A DNA stretch of 23,204 bases, taken from CAVDWX01 sp963612735 (GTDB lineage: Bacteria > Bacillota_I > Bacilli_A > RFN20 > CAG-826). The notes under the pieces were generated by a model. It had not been told where the DNA came from. It saw only the letters and a program-made list of their open reading frames with translations, and did not search any database. Position numbers and translations under genes: made by a program. Positions 15,252-22,959 of the stretch are shown piece after piece. The DNA lies in assembly GCA_963612735.1 (NCBI GenBank), contig CAVDWX010000075.1, positions 1 to 23,204 of the forward strand. Direction: 5' to 3'. Each line of letters begins with the position of its first letter. Position 1 is the first letter of the stretch.

Positions 15252-16328
15252 TTATTGGTAAGTTGGTTTTAATTGTTTCATCGATAGCCACATGATTCTA
15301 ATACCTTCTAAAACGATGAAGGACATTGAAGCAAATTGAGGCATGATGAATCCTAGAATTAACGCTAATATGGCCGGACTTAATGAGGCCCAATAAGAAA
15401 TCTTTTGGCAGTCCCAAATCTTTAAGAAATGGAACATATTTTTCTTGCCTCTGGTGAGGAGCCATATCATTAAACCCATGAAGAGAATTAATCCAAAATA
15501 GATACCGATAAAGATTAAAGTATTGTATAGAAGTGTTCTACTCTTGACATCTTCATAGGCTTTATCGAACACTTTCTTCCAATTGGATAAGACAGCACTC
15601 TTATTGCTTGAATCAATAACACTATTGTCATCAAGAATTTTGCCGTCCACTGTTAAGGTATATTCAAGTAAATTTAATTGATTGTTAGATGATAATTTGC
15701 TGAGATTTTTATAGTTATATCCACTTAAAGTATTGACGACAGTTGTGGTCCCAATTTTATAAGTGACTAGATATAAAACATCAGTATGTAAAATCATGAT
15801 ATGAGGAATATAAGTTGTTACTCCTTCAATTCCTTCCACATATTGATTGGTGGAGCCACTTACATATTTGGTCTTATTGACTTCAGTGATGAGACTATTA
15901 AGATTATTGGCGACTTTTTTTGTTGATCTAGAAGAATGATAAATAACTAATTCATATTCATTAGTTTCACTATTAATATAAGAGCCCACTGGAGTTAAAT
16001 CTTTAGTGGAATCTAAAGTTGTAATGGTATTATCAACATAATATTCGAGTTTATCATTTTTAATGATGAATTCTTTGTTTTCTTTTCTCATGTTGATGGC
16101 GGCACCTGTTAAAGCAGTATCTAAATCGTAGCTATATGTTTTTAAAAACTGGGAACCATAACTACTGCCGATATTACTCATTAAAGGGATGACTGGAATA
16201 AAGGCACTCAATAATAAGAAAATAATAGCAACATACCACGGCATTTCTTTAGCGCCATCTATCGCTCTTTGATTGCTAATTAAGCTTCCAAAGATATTTC
16301 CTAAATTTCGTTTTGTTTTTTCTTTCAT
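15252..16328 (-). CDS. Membrane protein with large extracytoplasmic domain, unknown function
   Basis: Not firmly identified. Start taken at the Met at 16328 because GAGG lies nine bases upstream; the ATG at 16343 would put that ribosome site inside the gene. 358 residues. A basic cytoplasmic N-terminus (MKEKTKRNLG), a membrane helix near 31-52, an extracytoplasmic domain of about 210 residues rich in Asn, Ser and Thr, then three helices near the C-terminus (about 265-290, 308-328 and 330-350). This one-plus-three layout resembles DUF1189 (YvdJ-type) proteins, but no motif confirms it. Convergent with the rlmH operon, divergent from the antiporter, with its own terminator. Confidence 0.7.
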   Translation of the reverse strand: MKEKTKRNLGNIFGSLISNQRAIDGAKEMPWYVAIIFLLLSAFIPVIPLMSNIGSSYGSQFLKTYSYDLDTALTGAAINMRKENKEFIIKNDKLEYYVDNTITTLDSTKDLTPVGSYINSETNEYELVIYHSSRSTKKVANNLNSLITEVNKTKYVSGSTNQYVEGIEGVTTYIPHIMILHTDVLYLVTYKIGTTTVVNTLSGYNYKNLSKLSSNNQLNLLEYTLTVDGKILDDNSVIDSSNKSAVLSNWKKVFDKAYEDVKSRTLLYNTLIFIGIYFGLILFMGLMIWLLTRGKKNMFHFLKIWDCQKISYWASLSPAILALILGFIMPQFASMSFIVLEGIRIMWLSMKQLKPTYQ

Positions 16329-16349
16329 TTTTATAATCCTCATCTATTC

Positions 16350-16413
16350 ATTCTATTTATAGAATAACAACTGGTTATTATAGTAAGTTAGATTGGCTTA
16401 GTTTGCAACTAAG
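16350..16413 (-). promoter_or_regulatory. Divergent intergenic control region with two perfect inverted repeats
   Basis: Inverted repeat A: ATTCTAT-TT-ATAGAAT at 16350-16365. Inverted repeat B: CTTAGTT-TGC-AACTAAG at 16397-16413. Between them a minus-strand TATAAT (16377-16382 on plus coordinates) could be the -10 of the membrane gene, with a poor -35 inside repeat B. The repeats therefore flank the predicted promoter, a usual operator layout. No clear plus-strand promoter was found. Confidence 0.4.
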
Positions 16414-16479
16414 AAGGATAAATATCTAGTTTATTTTTTATTTATTTGGCATAGAATATATATTCGGTGGTGAGAAGAA

Positions 16480-17772
16480 ATGATCTTTAGTTTCAATGTT
16501 GATAATAATTTTGCATCCTATAAAATATTACTTCCCTTAGCGTTGATTCTTATCTTTTGCAAGGTTTTTTCTTTGCTTTGTAAGAAGATTAACATTCCTT
16601 CCGTGGTCGGCTATTTATTAAGTGGAATATTGCTTGGATTAATTACTCTTATTCCTAATCAATGGATTTTTTCTTCACAAGTTAAAACAGGAATTGATGA
16701 TTTAGCCAAGATTGGGGTAATTCTCATCATGTTTTCCGCAGGTATGGAAACGGATATTAAAAAGATTAAAGCAACTGGCGTTTCTTCTATTGTCATTACT
16801 TCCTTAGGAGTTATTGTTCCTCTTGGTTTAGGATTTTTATTAGCTTTTCTATTTTTTAATAACACTGATAATCACAACATTTATAGTGAAATATTTTATG
16901 GTGTCTTATTAAGCGCAACGAGTGTGTCGATTACCGTTAGTGTTTTAAAAGAAATCAATCGACTCGATACCAAAGTAGGAACTTGTATTGTTTCCGCTGC
17001 TATTTTGGACGATATCATCGGAATTATTCTTCTTTCCTTAATCGTTTCACTTAATTCAACAAGTGGAGGCAGTAGTGGACTTCCATTTGGTTTAGATACT
17101 CATAATAGCGCTTTAAATATCGTTTTAGTTATCGTTTTTATGGTGTCATTCTTTATTATGTGTTTGCTCATTGCTAAACCTATAAAAAAACTATTTGAAT
17201 GGCTCAATAATAAATGGCCTCATCATCGACGTATTCCTATTTTTGGATTTGCATTTGCTTTTTTATTATCATTTATCGCTGAATATTGTTTTGGAGTTGC
17301 TGATATTACAGGCGCATTTATGGCGGGACTTATTTTATCTTCCACTAAGTCGAAAGAATATCTCGATTATAAAGCCGATGCGGAGTCGTCTTTATTTTTT
17401 GGGCCTATCTTTTTTTCAAGCATTGGTCTAATGCTTTATGATGGAAGTTTAGATTTTTCTAATTACACTTTCCTCATCTTTGGCGTTTTATTCATTGTGG
17501 CTGGTTTATTAGGCAAAATCATCGGCGCTGGTTTAGGCGGATTAATCTCTAAATTTTCTTTTAAAGATTCATTAAAGATTGGAATTGGCATGATGGCGCG
17601 CGCGGAAGTGATTGTAGTTTGCGCTCAAAAAGGGATTGATTTAGGATTGGTTTCAAAAGAGATCATGCCTTTTATTCTTTTATTAATTATTATTAGTAGT
17701 TTTGTTACTCCAATTTTATTACGCCTATTATATAAAAAAGAATTAGCGGAAAATTTGTCACTTCATCGCTAG
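16480..17772 (+). CDS. CPA2-family monovalent cation:proton antiporter (KefB/NapA-like membrane domain)
   Basis: 430 residues, about 12 transmembrane helices. The pattern VGYLLSGILLGLI, then LIMFSAGMETDIKKI, SATSVSITVSVLKE, AAILDDIIGIILLS (the paired acidic site D177-D178) and DITGAFMAGLILS is that of the Na+/H+ exchanger (PF00999) fold. It swaps Na+ or K+ for protons across the cell membrane. The C-terminus ends shortly after the last helix, so there is no TrkA-N/RCK regulatory domain as in full KefB/KefC. Ribosome site GGTGGTGAG just before the ATG. Ion specificity cannot be set from the sequence. It ends 46 bases before ssrA. Confidence 0.88.
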   Translation: MIFSFNVDNNFASYKILLPLALILIFCKVFSLLCKKINIPSVVGYLLSGILLGLITLIPNQWIFSSQVKTGIDDLAKIGVILIMFSAGMETDIKKIKATGVSSIVITSLGVIVPLGLGFLLAFLFFNNTDNHNIYSEIFYGVLLSATSVSITVSVLKEINRLDTKVGTCIVSAAILDDIIGIILLSLIVSLNSTSGGSSGLPFGLDTHNSALNIVLVIVFMVSFFIMCLLIAKPIKKLFEWLNNKWPHHRRIPIFGFAFAFLLSFIAEYCFGVADITGAFMAGLILSSTKSKEYLDYKADAESSLFFGPIFFSSIGLMLYDGSLDFSNYTFLIFGVLFIVAGLLGKIIGAGLGGLISKFSFKDSLKIGIGMMARAEVIVVCAQKGIDLGLVSKEIMPFILLLIIISSFVTPILLRLLYKKELAENLSLHR

Positions 17773-17818
17773 ACAAAAGGCTAAATTCATGCTAATAATA
17801 TAGTGCTTCTAGCAACAT

Positions 17819-18210
17819 GGGGTCGTATTGGATTCGACAGCGATGCGCTAGGCATTAATGGCAGCCGAGTGATGACGTTATCATCAAAACAAAAATAACT
17901 GACAACAGTTATATGAGAGCTCCTAGAGCTCAATCTCTCTGCTTAGCTTAGTCTCCCGATATAGGGTTCCTTCTCTTTAGAAGGAGCAGAGCATCCACTA
18001 GGGTTTTCTCCTTTCACGCCTAGTCTGGGTGTCATAACAAAAGGATAGTCAAGGGAAGTCGATCAGTTAATTCTTGATGAAATTATGTTGGTCTCGCATG
18101 GGTTAGTTTGTTGATTTACAAAACCATGTTAAATCTAAAATATCAACTAAGCTGTAGATATTTCTGAAGAGACATCGTTGGACGCGGTTTCGATACCGCC
18201 GGCTCCACCA
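17819..18210 (+). ncRNA. ssrA: Transfer-messenger RNA (tmRNA)
   Basis: Rescues stalled ribosomes with SmpB. The 5' end GGGGTCG (17819-17825) pairs with CGGCTCC (18200-18206) to form a 7-bp acceptor stem, followed by A and the encoded CCA. The conserved GGATTCGACAG block is at 17830-17840 and the T-arm near 18184-18199. 392 bases, normal for one-piece tmRNA. The TATAACT-like sequence just before the resume codon matches B. subtilis. The T-loop appears to be only six bases. A weak TAGACA box overlaps the antiporter stop; no good -10 was found. A terminator follows at 18225. Confidence 0.96.
17901..17951 (+). other. tmRNA tag reading frame
   Basis: Reading from the GAC after ATAACT (as in B. 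subtilis, where GGC follows the same context) gives DNSYMRAPRAQSLCLA and TAG, preceded in the product by the charged alanine. The other two frames stop within 30 bases. The end CLA replaces the usual ALAA. Codons in the middle lie in two GAGCTC copies (17917-17922 and 17926-17931). Confidence 0.65.
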
Positions 18211-18224
18211 AACAAGAAAACATG

Positions 18225-18246
18225 ACCAAGTGCATCTTGGTTTTTT
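18225..18246 (+). terminator. Intrinsic terminator after ssrA
   Basis: ACCAAG (18225-18230) / CTTGGT (18236-18241) with loop TGCAT, followed by TTTTT and CTTT. It may also act weakly on the minus strand for the metallopeptidase gene. Confidence 0.85.
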
Positions 18247-18287
18247 CTTTTACTTATCGATATAAATTGAATCTTAAAGTTTTGATA

Positions 18288-19877
18288 TTAATTTTCTTTA
18301 CTAACACTAATTGTGGCCACATCATTTGAAATGGAAATGGAGAATGAATAATCTAATAATTTTCCACTGTTGAGATGAGTTCCATTCACAAATTGTCTAG
18401 AATATTGATTCATAGAAAACGTATCGCCGTTATAAAACATATTACTCGATGAAATACTTGATACTGGGGTATAGGTTTCTAAAGCATTATTTCTAATATA
18501 TTGAAGAAGATTATAATTTCTAAATGAACTAATATAACTAACATGGTCTCCTTCATATGAGTTAGACATCGCAAGCTCAATACCTAGTCCAGCATTGACG
18601 TTACTCGTTAATTCATCCTTAAAATAAACTTTATTACCACTGATCTGTGCTACTTCTAATAATCTTGCATCTACATGCCACACTCTTATTCCCGATTTAG
18701 TGGGTAGTTTGTTTGATGTATTTGATTTATAAGAATTGTTGCTATCAAATGAATTCAATCCAGTCGGTGTGTAATATTCAACGAGTAGATATTCATCAAA
18801 TGGCGAACCATAATCATTAAATGAAGGTGTTAAAAGAAGCAAATCATGACTATTTTGGAAGGGTCTTAAGACTATATTTGCACTTTCTTTTACAATATAA
18901 GGAGAAGCCCAGCCTAATGCCATTACACTAAATGGGTCATGTCCACCGACATTATAATCTTGCATAGTCAAGCTGCCTGCTGGATTATAGGCATTTGATC
19001 CATAATCATAATAGTCATCTAATCCGAATATATGCCCCATTTCATGAATATAGGTATGGGCATCAATATTGCAATTAGAAGTATCCCCATAACCAAATAA
19101 ATGAGCTGTTCTTTCCTGCACTAATCGAGAACGTGCAGAATACATAAAGTCATAACTCGCCCAGAAGAATGAATTTGGTCCTGGATTATTTATATTTTTT
19201 AAAGAAGTATCTTGTATCCAATAACAATATGCCCATAAATTGGAAGCGGCATCGTTATTAATACTCATATAATTAGCGGCACCATAGATGAGCATGACCC
19301 CATCGATGAAACCATTATTATCAGCATCGTAATTGCTACGAGCATCGTTTGGATTAGAGTTGAAATACCAATCCGTCGCACTTTTGACTAAAGAGATTGT
19401 TTTGCTACATTCGTTATCATCGCTTCTATATGTTTTAGAACTCGTATTCGCGTTATACCAATCGCTGATCGTGGCATTTAGAGTTAATTTTCCGAAAGAT
19501 TCCGTTTCATAATAGGTTTTAACACTATGCCATCCGGTTTCTTTTTCGCTTCCGACATAAGCTTTTTTAATATCTTCTTTTACCATTTCTTTGGAATCAG
19601 TTGAAATATATGTTGTGGAATCGGTAAACCAAACAGGGATGACTAATAATTTTATTTCTCCAGTACTGGGACATGAATCGGATGAATATATCGAGTTATC
19701 TTCATAATCTTTATACGTTTGAGTGAGCGTTGTTTTTTTGATACCACTTGGTTGATTGGTATCGTTTTCATCATAGGAAAATGATTCTTGTTTGGATATA
19801 TAAAAGTCTTTTATAAAATTACATGATGTGAGTAATAAGGCCAGTAAAGGTAGTAATAATATCGTTTTCTTTTTCAT
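18288..19877 (-). CDS. M6-family zinc metallopeptidase lipoprotein, copy A
   Basis: 529 residues. Lipoprotein signal MKKKTILLLPLLALLLTSC with lipobox LTSC (lipidated Cys19), so anchored on the outer face of the membrane. The domain resembles M6 (immune inhibitor A): VIPVWFTDS early on, DADNNGFIDGVMLIYGA, then HEMGHIFGLDD with zinc ligands H278, H282, D288 and catalytic E279, followed by MQDYNVGGHDPFSVMALGW, a likely Met-turn. A beta-rich C-terminal part (about 350-529) follows. No pro-peptide or PKD domain recognised. Ribosome site GGAG seven bases before the ATG. Lies 45 bases downstream of its paralogue on the same strand, so possibly co-transcribed. Likely cleaves external proteins; substrate unknown. 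Confidence 0.85.
   Translation of the reverse strand: MKKKTILLLPLLALLLTSCNFIKDFYISKQESFSYDENDTNQPSGIKKTTLTQTYKDYEDNSIYSSDSCPSTGEIKLLVIPVWFTDSTTYISTDSKEMVKEDIKKAYVGSEKETGWHSVKTYYETESFGKLTLNATISDWYNANTSSKTYRSDDNECSKTISLVKSATDWYFNSNPNDARSNYDADNNGFIDGVMLIYGAANYMSINNDAASNLWAYCYWIQDTSLKNINNPGPNSFFWASYDFMYSARSRLVQERTAHLFGYGDTSNCNIDAHTYIHEMGHIFGLDDYYDYGSNAYNPAGSLTMQDYNVGGHDPFSVMALGWASPYIVKESANIVLRPFQNSHDLLLLTPSFNDYGSPFDEYLLVEYYTPTGLNSFDSNNSYKSNTSNKLPTKSGIRVWHVDARLLEVAQISGNKVYFKDELTSNVNAGLGIELAMSNSYEGDHVSYISSFRNYNLLQYIRNNALETYTPVSSISSSNMFYNGDTFSMNQYSRQFVNGTHLNSGKLLDYSFSISISNDVATISVSKEN
18999..19067. repeat. 69-bp tract identical to 20646-20714
   Basis: Base-for-base identical between the two metallopeptidase genes over the zinc-site codons (HEMGH and neighbours). 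A second identical tract of 38 bases is at 19504-19541 and 21148-21185. Confidence 0.95.
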
Positions 19878-19922
19878 AATTAAACTCCAAGAAAATGATA
19901 CACTATTTATATAATAAAGGCA

Positions 19923-21584
19923 TTAGTTTCTTATTAAAGAAATAGTGGCACTGGTGGAGCTCATATTGGTAATTGTAAACGACCAAGGAAAGCTTTTACC
20001 GCTGTCAAATTTAGCGGTGTTGGCAAATTGCTTTGCATAGCTTGAAATATCAAATGTATCGCCTTCGTAAAATAAATCAGAAGTGCTTAGAGTGTTTTTA
20101 CTTTTATATGTTTCATTTTTATTATTTCTAATGAGCTGCAATAATGAATATTTTTCAGTTGAAGAGCCTAAAACTGAATAGTATTCTTCACTATTTCCAA
20201 CCGAATTACTCATGGCGTGACATATGCCGTAATAGGCCTCAGTTGTTGGATTAGTGACAAATGTTTCATTATAAATTAAGCCACCAAATCTATCTTCACC
20301 AGTACAACACGCTAATCGAGCATCGACATGCCATAATCTAATTCCAACTTTATTAGGCCCCTTTTCATAATTATAGTATTGATGTAGGGAGTCGAATTCA
20401 TTTAGTCCGGTTGGAGAATATAATTCAATTAACAAATATTCATCAAATGGTGACTTTTCACTGTTAAATGAGGGAGTTAATAAGATGAGATCGTGACTTT
20501 CTTGAAATGTAGAAATAGTGATTTCCATACTTGTTTCTGGAATATAAGGTGAAGCCCAACCTAACGCCATAAGACTATATGGATCATGTCCTCCCACATT
20601 ATAATCTTGCATGGAAAATCCTCCAGCGGGACAGTAACTATTGCTTCCATAATCATAATAGTCATCTAATCCGAATATATGCCCCATTTCATGAATATAG
20701 GTATGGGCATCAATGGTGCAATTAGTGGTATCTCCATAGGCATAGGTTGTTCCTGTTCTAGATTTAGCAACATTTTTTCCATACATAAAATCATAACTCG
20801 CCCAGAAAAACATATTAACTCCTGGATTATTGACATTTTTTAATGAGCCATCTTCATCATAAACGGAAGTGCAGTAAGCCCATAAATTATCATTACTTAA
20901 TCCAAGATTGCTATAATTTGGAATGGCATAGATTAGCATTACTCCATCGAGATAGCCGTTTTTATCAGCGTCATAATTGCTTCTTTTATCACTTGTATGA
21001 CTAGTGAAGTACCACTCCACAGTGGATTTCACAAAATTTGAGGTTTTCGTCCCATAACCATCATCGGATTGATATGTCTTTGATGATATTCCTGGTTCAT
21101 ACCATTCAGAAACCGTTGCATCCATATTAAATTTTCCAAATGATTCAGTTTCATAATAGGTTTTAACACTATGCCATCCGGTTTCACTACTAGAGCCCAA
21201 ATAAGCAGTCTTTATATCTTCTCTTACCTTCTCTTTATATGCACTTTTAATATAGGTACTTGAATCAGAAAACCAGACAGGAATGATTAAATATTTGACA
21301 CTTCCTTCACTAGGGGAACCATCGCTTCCATAGAGATAATTGTTAGAGAAATCTTTATATGTGTAATTTAAATTGGTCTTTTCAATTGAGTTATTATTAC
21401 TGGTACTCGCGGTGGATTTTGATGAACTAGAACTAACACTTGATTCGCTTGAAGAATTTATATCGATACTTGAATTGCTTGATGCACTTGTTCTATCTCC
21501 GCTAGTTGAAGTGATAGGAGCGAATTTACAACCACTGAGGGTAAATATAATCATGATGATGGGAAGATATATTTTTTTAGACAT
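19923..21584 (-). CDS. M6-family zinc metallopeptidase lipoprotein, copy B
   Basis: 553 residues. Lipoprotein signal with lipobox LSGC (Cys19), followed by a Ser/Thr/Asn-rich linker of about 45 residues (24-68), absent from copy A, that probably spaces the enzyme from the membrane. The peptidase domain has the same layout: VIPVWFSDSS, DADKNGYLDGVMLIYA, HEMGHIFGLDD with H298, E299, H302 and D308, then MQDYNVGGHDPYSLMALGW. The C-terminal part is beta-rich and includes extra cysteines (ACCTGED). Ribosome site GAGGT eight bases before the ATG. First gene of the minus-strand pair and divergent from degV. Confidence 0.85.
   Translation of the reverse strand: MSKKIYLPIIMIIFTLSGCKFAPITSTSGDRTSASSNSSIDINSSSESSVSSSSSKSTASTSNNNSIEKTNLNYTYKDFSNNYLYGSDGSPSEGSVKYLIIPVWFSDSSTYIKSAYKEKVREDIKTAYLGSSSETGWHSVKTYYETESFGKFNMDATVSEWYEPGISSKTYQSDDGYGTKTSNFVKSTVEWYFTSHTSDKRSNYDADKNGYLDGVMLIYAIPNYSNLGLSNDNLWAYCTSVYDEDGSLKNVNNPGVNMFFWASYDFMYGKNVAKSRTGTTYAYGDTTNCTIDAHTYIHEMGHIFGLDDYYDYGSNSYCPAGGFSMQDYNVGGHDPYSLMALGWASPYIPETSMEITISTFQESHDLILLTPSFNSEKSPFDEYLLIELYSPTGLNEFDSLHQYYNYEKGPNKVGIRLWHVDARLACCTGEDRFGGLIYNETFVTNPTTEAYYGICHAMSNSVGNSEEYYSVLGSSTEKYSLLQLIRNNKNETYKSKNTLSTSDLFYEGDTFDISSYAKQFANTAKFDSGKSFPWSFTITNMSSTSATISLIRN
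20646..20714. repeat. 69-bp tract identical to 18999-19067
   Basis: Second copy of the active-site tract. Flanking sequence outside it has diverged between the two genes, apart from shorter blocks. Confidence 0.95.
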
Positions 21585-21677
21585 TTTTATTACCTCTTTT
21601 TTCCTAATTTATATATTAGTAAATCGAAAAATTTATTGGTTTTTTTCTTTTTCTAATATTTAAGTCAATTTATGATG

Positions 21678-21686
21678 TGTTAAAAT
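21678..21686 (+). promoter_or_regulatory. Possible extended -10 promoter of degV
   Basis: TGTTAAAAT is an extended -10 (TG-N-TAAAAT) with no clear -35 box. The start would be near 21693, about 45 bases before the degV ATG. Only a candidate. Confidence 0.35.
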
Positions 21687-21737
21687 AACAAAATAAAAGG
21701 CATTGTTACTTTTATTATAACCACGGAGGAAAAAATA

Positions 21738-22583
21738 ATGAAAATAGCTATATCCGCTGAAAGTACCGTTGACTTACCAAAAGAATTATTAGATAAATAC
21801 CATATACATACTGTTCCGTTTACTGTTTTATTAGGCGATAAACAGGGCTTAGATGGAGTGATAACTCCGAGCGAAATATTTGAATATGTCGATGAAAATA
21901 AAATACTTCCTCGAACGAGTGCGGTTAATGAATATCAATTCTCTGAACATTTTCATAATTTATTAAAAGATTATGATGCGATCATTCATATTTCTTTATC
22001 TAGTGAAATATCTTCAGCTTATGAAAATGCTTGTCGTATGGCTAAATTACTAAAAAATGTTTATGTTATCAATTCTAAATCATTATCAACTGGAATTGCT
22101 TTACTTGCTATTTATGCTTCTAAATTAGTCGATGAAGGCAAAAGTTTAGAAGAAGTGAATCAATTAGTTTTAGAAAGAGTCCCATCTGTTCAAGCGAGCT
22201 TTGTTATCAATACTATGGAATATTTATATAAAGGTGGAAGATGTACTGGTTTACAAAGGATTGGAGCAACATTATTAAGAATTAAACCTCAAATTATTGT
22301 CTCTGAAGGTAAGATGTCTCCCGCTAAAAAATATTTTGGGAAAAATAGTAAGGTCATTGCTACATACTGTGAAGATACGATCAATCAATTCAATAATCCT
22401 GATTTAAGTGTTGCTTTTATTACTCATTCCCATGCTTCTCCAGAAATGGTAGAAGCCGCTAGAAGCGCTTTGAAGGCTCGAGGTTTTAAAATGATATATG
22501 AGACTTTAGCGGGTGCTACAATATCATCACACTGTGGTCCTAAATGTCTTGGAATTTTATATATTAATGATGGTGGTAAATAA
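21738..22583 (+). CDS. DegV family fatty-acid-binding protein (FakB-like)
   Basis: 281 residues, typical of the family. MKIAISAESTVDLP, the VPFTVLLGDK strand, LPRTSAVNEYQF, SLSSEISSAYENA, VINTMEYLYKGGRCTG and the C-terminal SHCGPKCLGILYI follow the DegV pattern. These cytosolic proteins hold a fatty acid in a buried pocket; FakB members present it to the FakA kinase for phosphorylation and phospholipid synthesis. No fakA is in the window, so which DegV subtype this is stays open. Ribosome site CGGAGGA at 21724-21730. Own promoter likely, since the upstream gene is divergent. Confidence 0.92.
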   Translation: MKIAISAESTVDLPKELLDKYHIHTVPFTVLLGDKQGLDGVITPSEIFEYVDENKILPRTSAVNEYQFSEHFHNLLKDYDAIIHISLSSEISSAYENACRMAKLLKNVYVINSKSLSTGIALLAIYASKLVDEGKSLEEVNQLVLERVPSVQASFVINTMEYLYKGGRCTGLQRIGATLLRIKPQIIVSEGKMSPAKKYFGKNSKVIATYCEDTINQFNNPDLSVAFITHSHASPEMVEAARSALKARGFKMIYETLAGATISSHCGPKCLGILYINDGGK

Positions 22584-22749
22584 AAGTCACCATTTCTTTT
22601 GGTTAGAAATCCGATAAGTATAAAAATTATCTAAAATCAAGCCTTGTTTTTGTTTATCTATACACTGTCGAGGAATGTCAAATTTATCTTTGTTTTAAAT
22701 AATTACTAGTGATAACTTATTTTCGTTAGAGAAAGGGTAAGTCAAGGTT

Positions 22750-22887
22750 ATGGATCCACGTTCAAAAAAAGATATTTTGAGTGATGAAGAAGTCGTTGAA
22801 ATTGCGGAAGCTTATGAAGAAGCAGAACAATATTTAGAGATGTCTTCTGATTACGATCCAATGTATGATGACCCGTTTGAAGAATAA
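22750..22887 (+). CDS. Small acidic protein, 45 aa
   Basis: Reads from ATG at 22750 to TAA at 22885-22887. The product is rich in Glu and Asp, with a likely helix (SDEEVVEIAEAYEEAEQYLE) and an acidic tail ending DPMYDDPFEE; no membrane segment or cysteine. Family not recognised. Support for being real: good codon fit to its neighbours, a purine-rich AGAAAGGG at 22731-22738, and a terminator shortly after the stop. The spacing of the ribosome site (about 11 bases) is a weak point. Confidence 0.6.
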   Translation: MDPRSKKDILSDEEVVEIAEAYEEAEQYLEMSSDYDPMYDDPFEE

Positions 22888-22903
22888 TCGATGTTTATCA
22901 ATT

Positions 22904-22923
22904 GAGCACTTTGGTGCTTTTTT
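22904..22923 (+). terminator. Intrinsic terminator after the small acidic ORF
   Basis: GAGCAC (22904-22909) / GTGCTT (22914-22919) with loop TTTG and one G-T pair, followed by a T-run to 22923. It ends the degV/small-ORF transcription unit. Confidence 0.8.
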
Positions 22924-22959
22924 ATTTATAAATCTATTTTAAAGTGTTTTAATGAATAT

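Noticed and set aside
17819..21600. Integrated island using the ssrA 3' end as attachment site
   Set aside because: ssrA is a known integration hotspot and accessory genes follow it, but there is no integrase and no second copy of the ssrA 3' end in the window.
21373..21663. Plus-strand frame of 96 codons over the start of metallopeptidase copy B
   Set aside because: It is the antisense of the Ser-rich linker and signal peptide; the low-complexity leucine/glutamate product is an artefact of the repeats.
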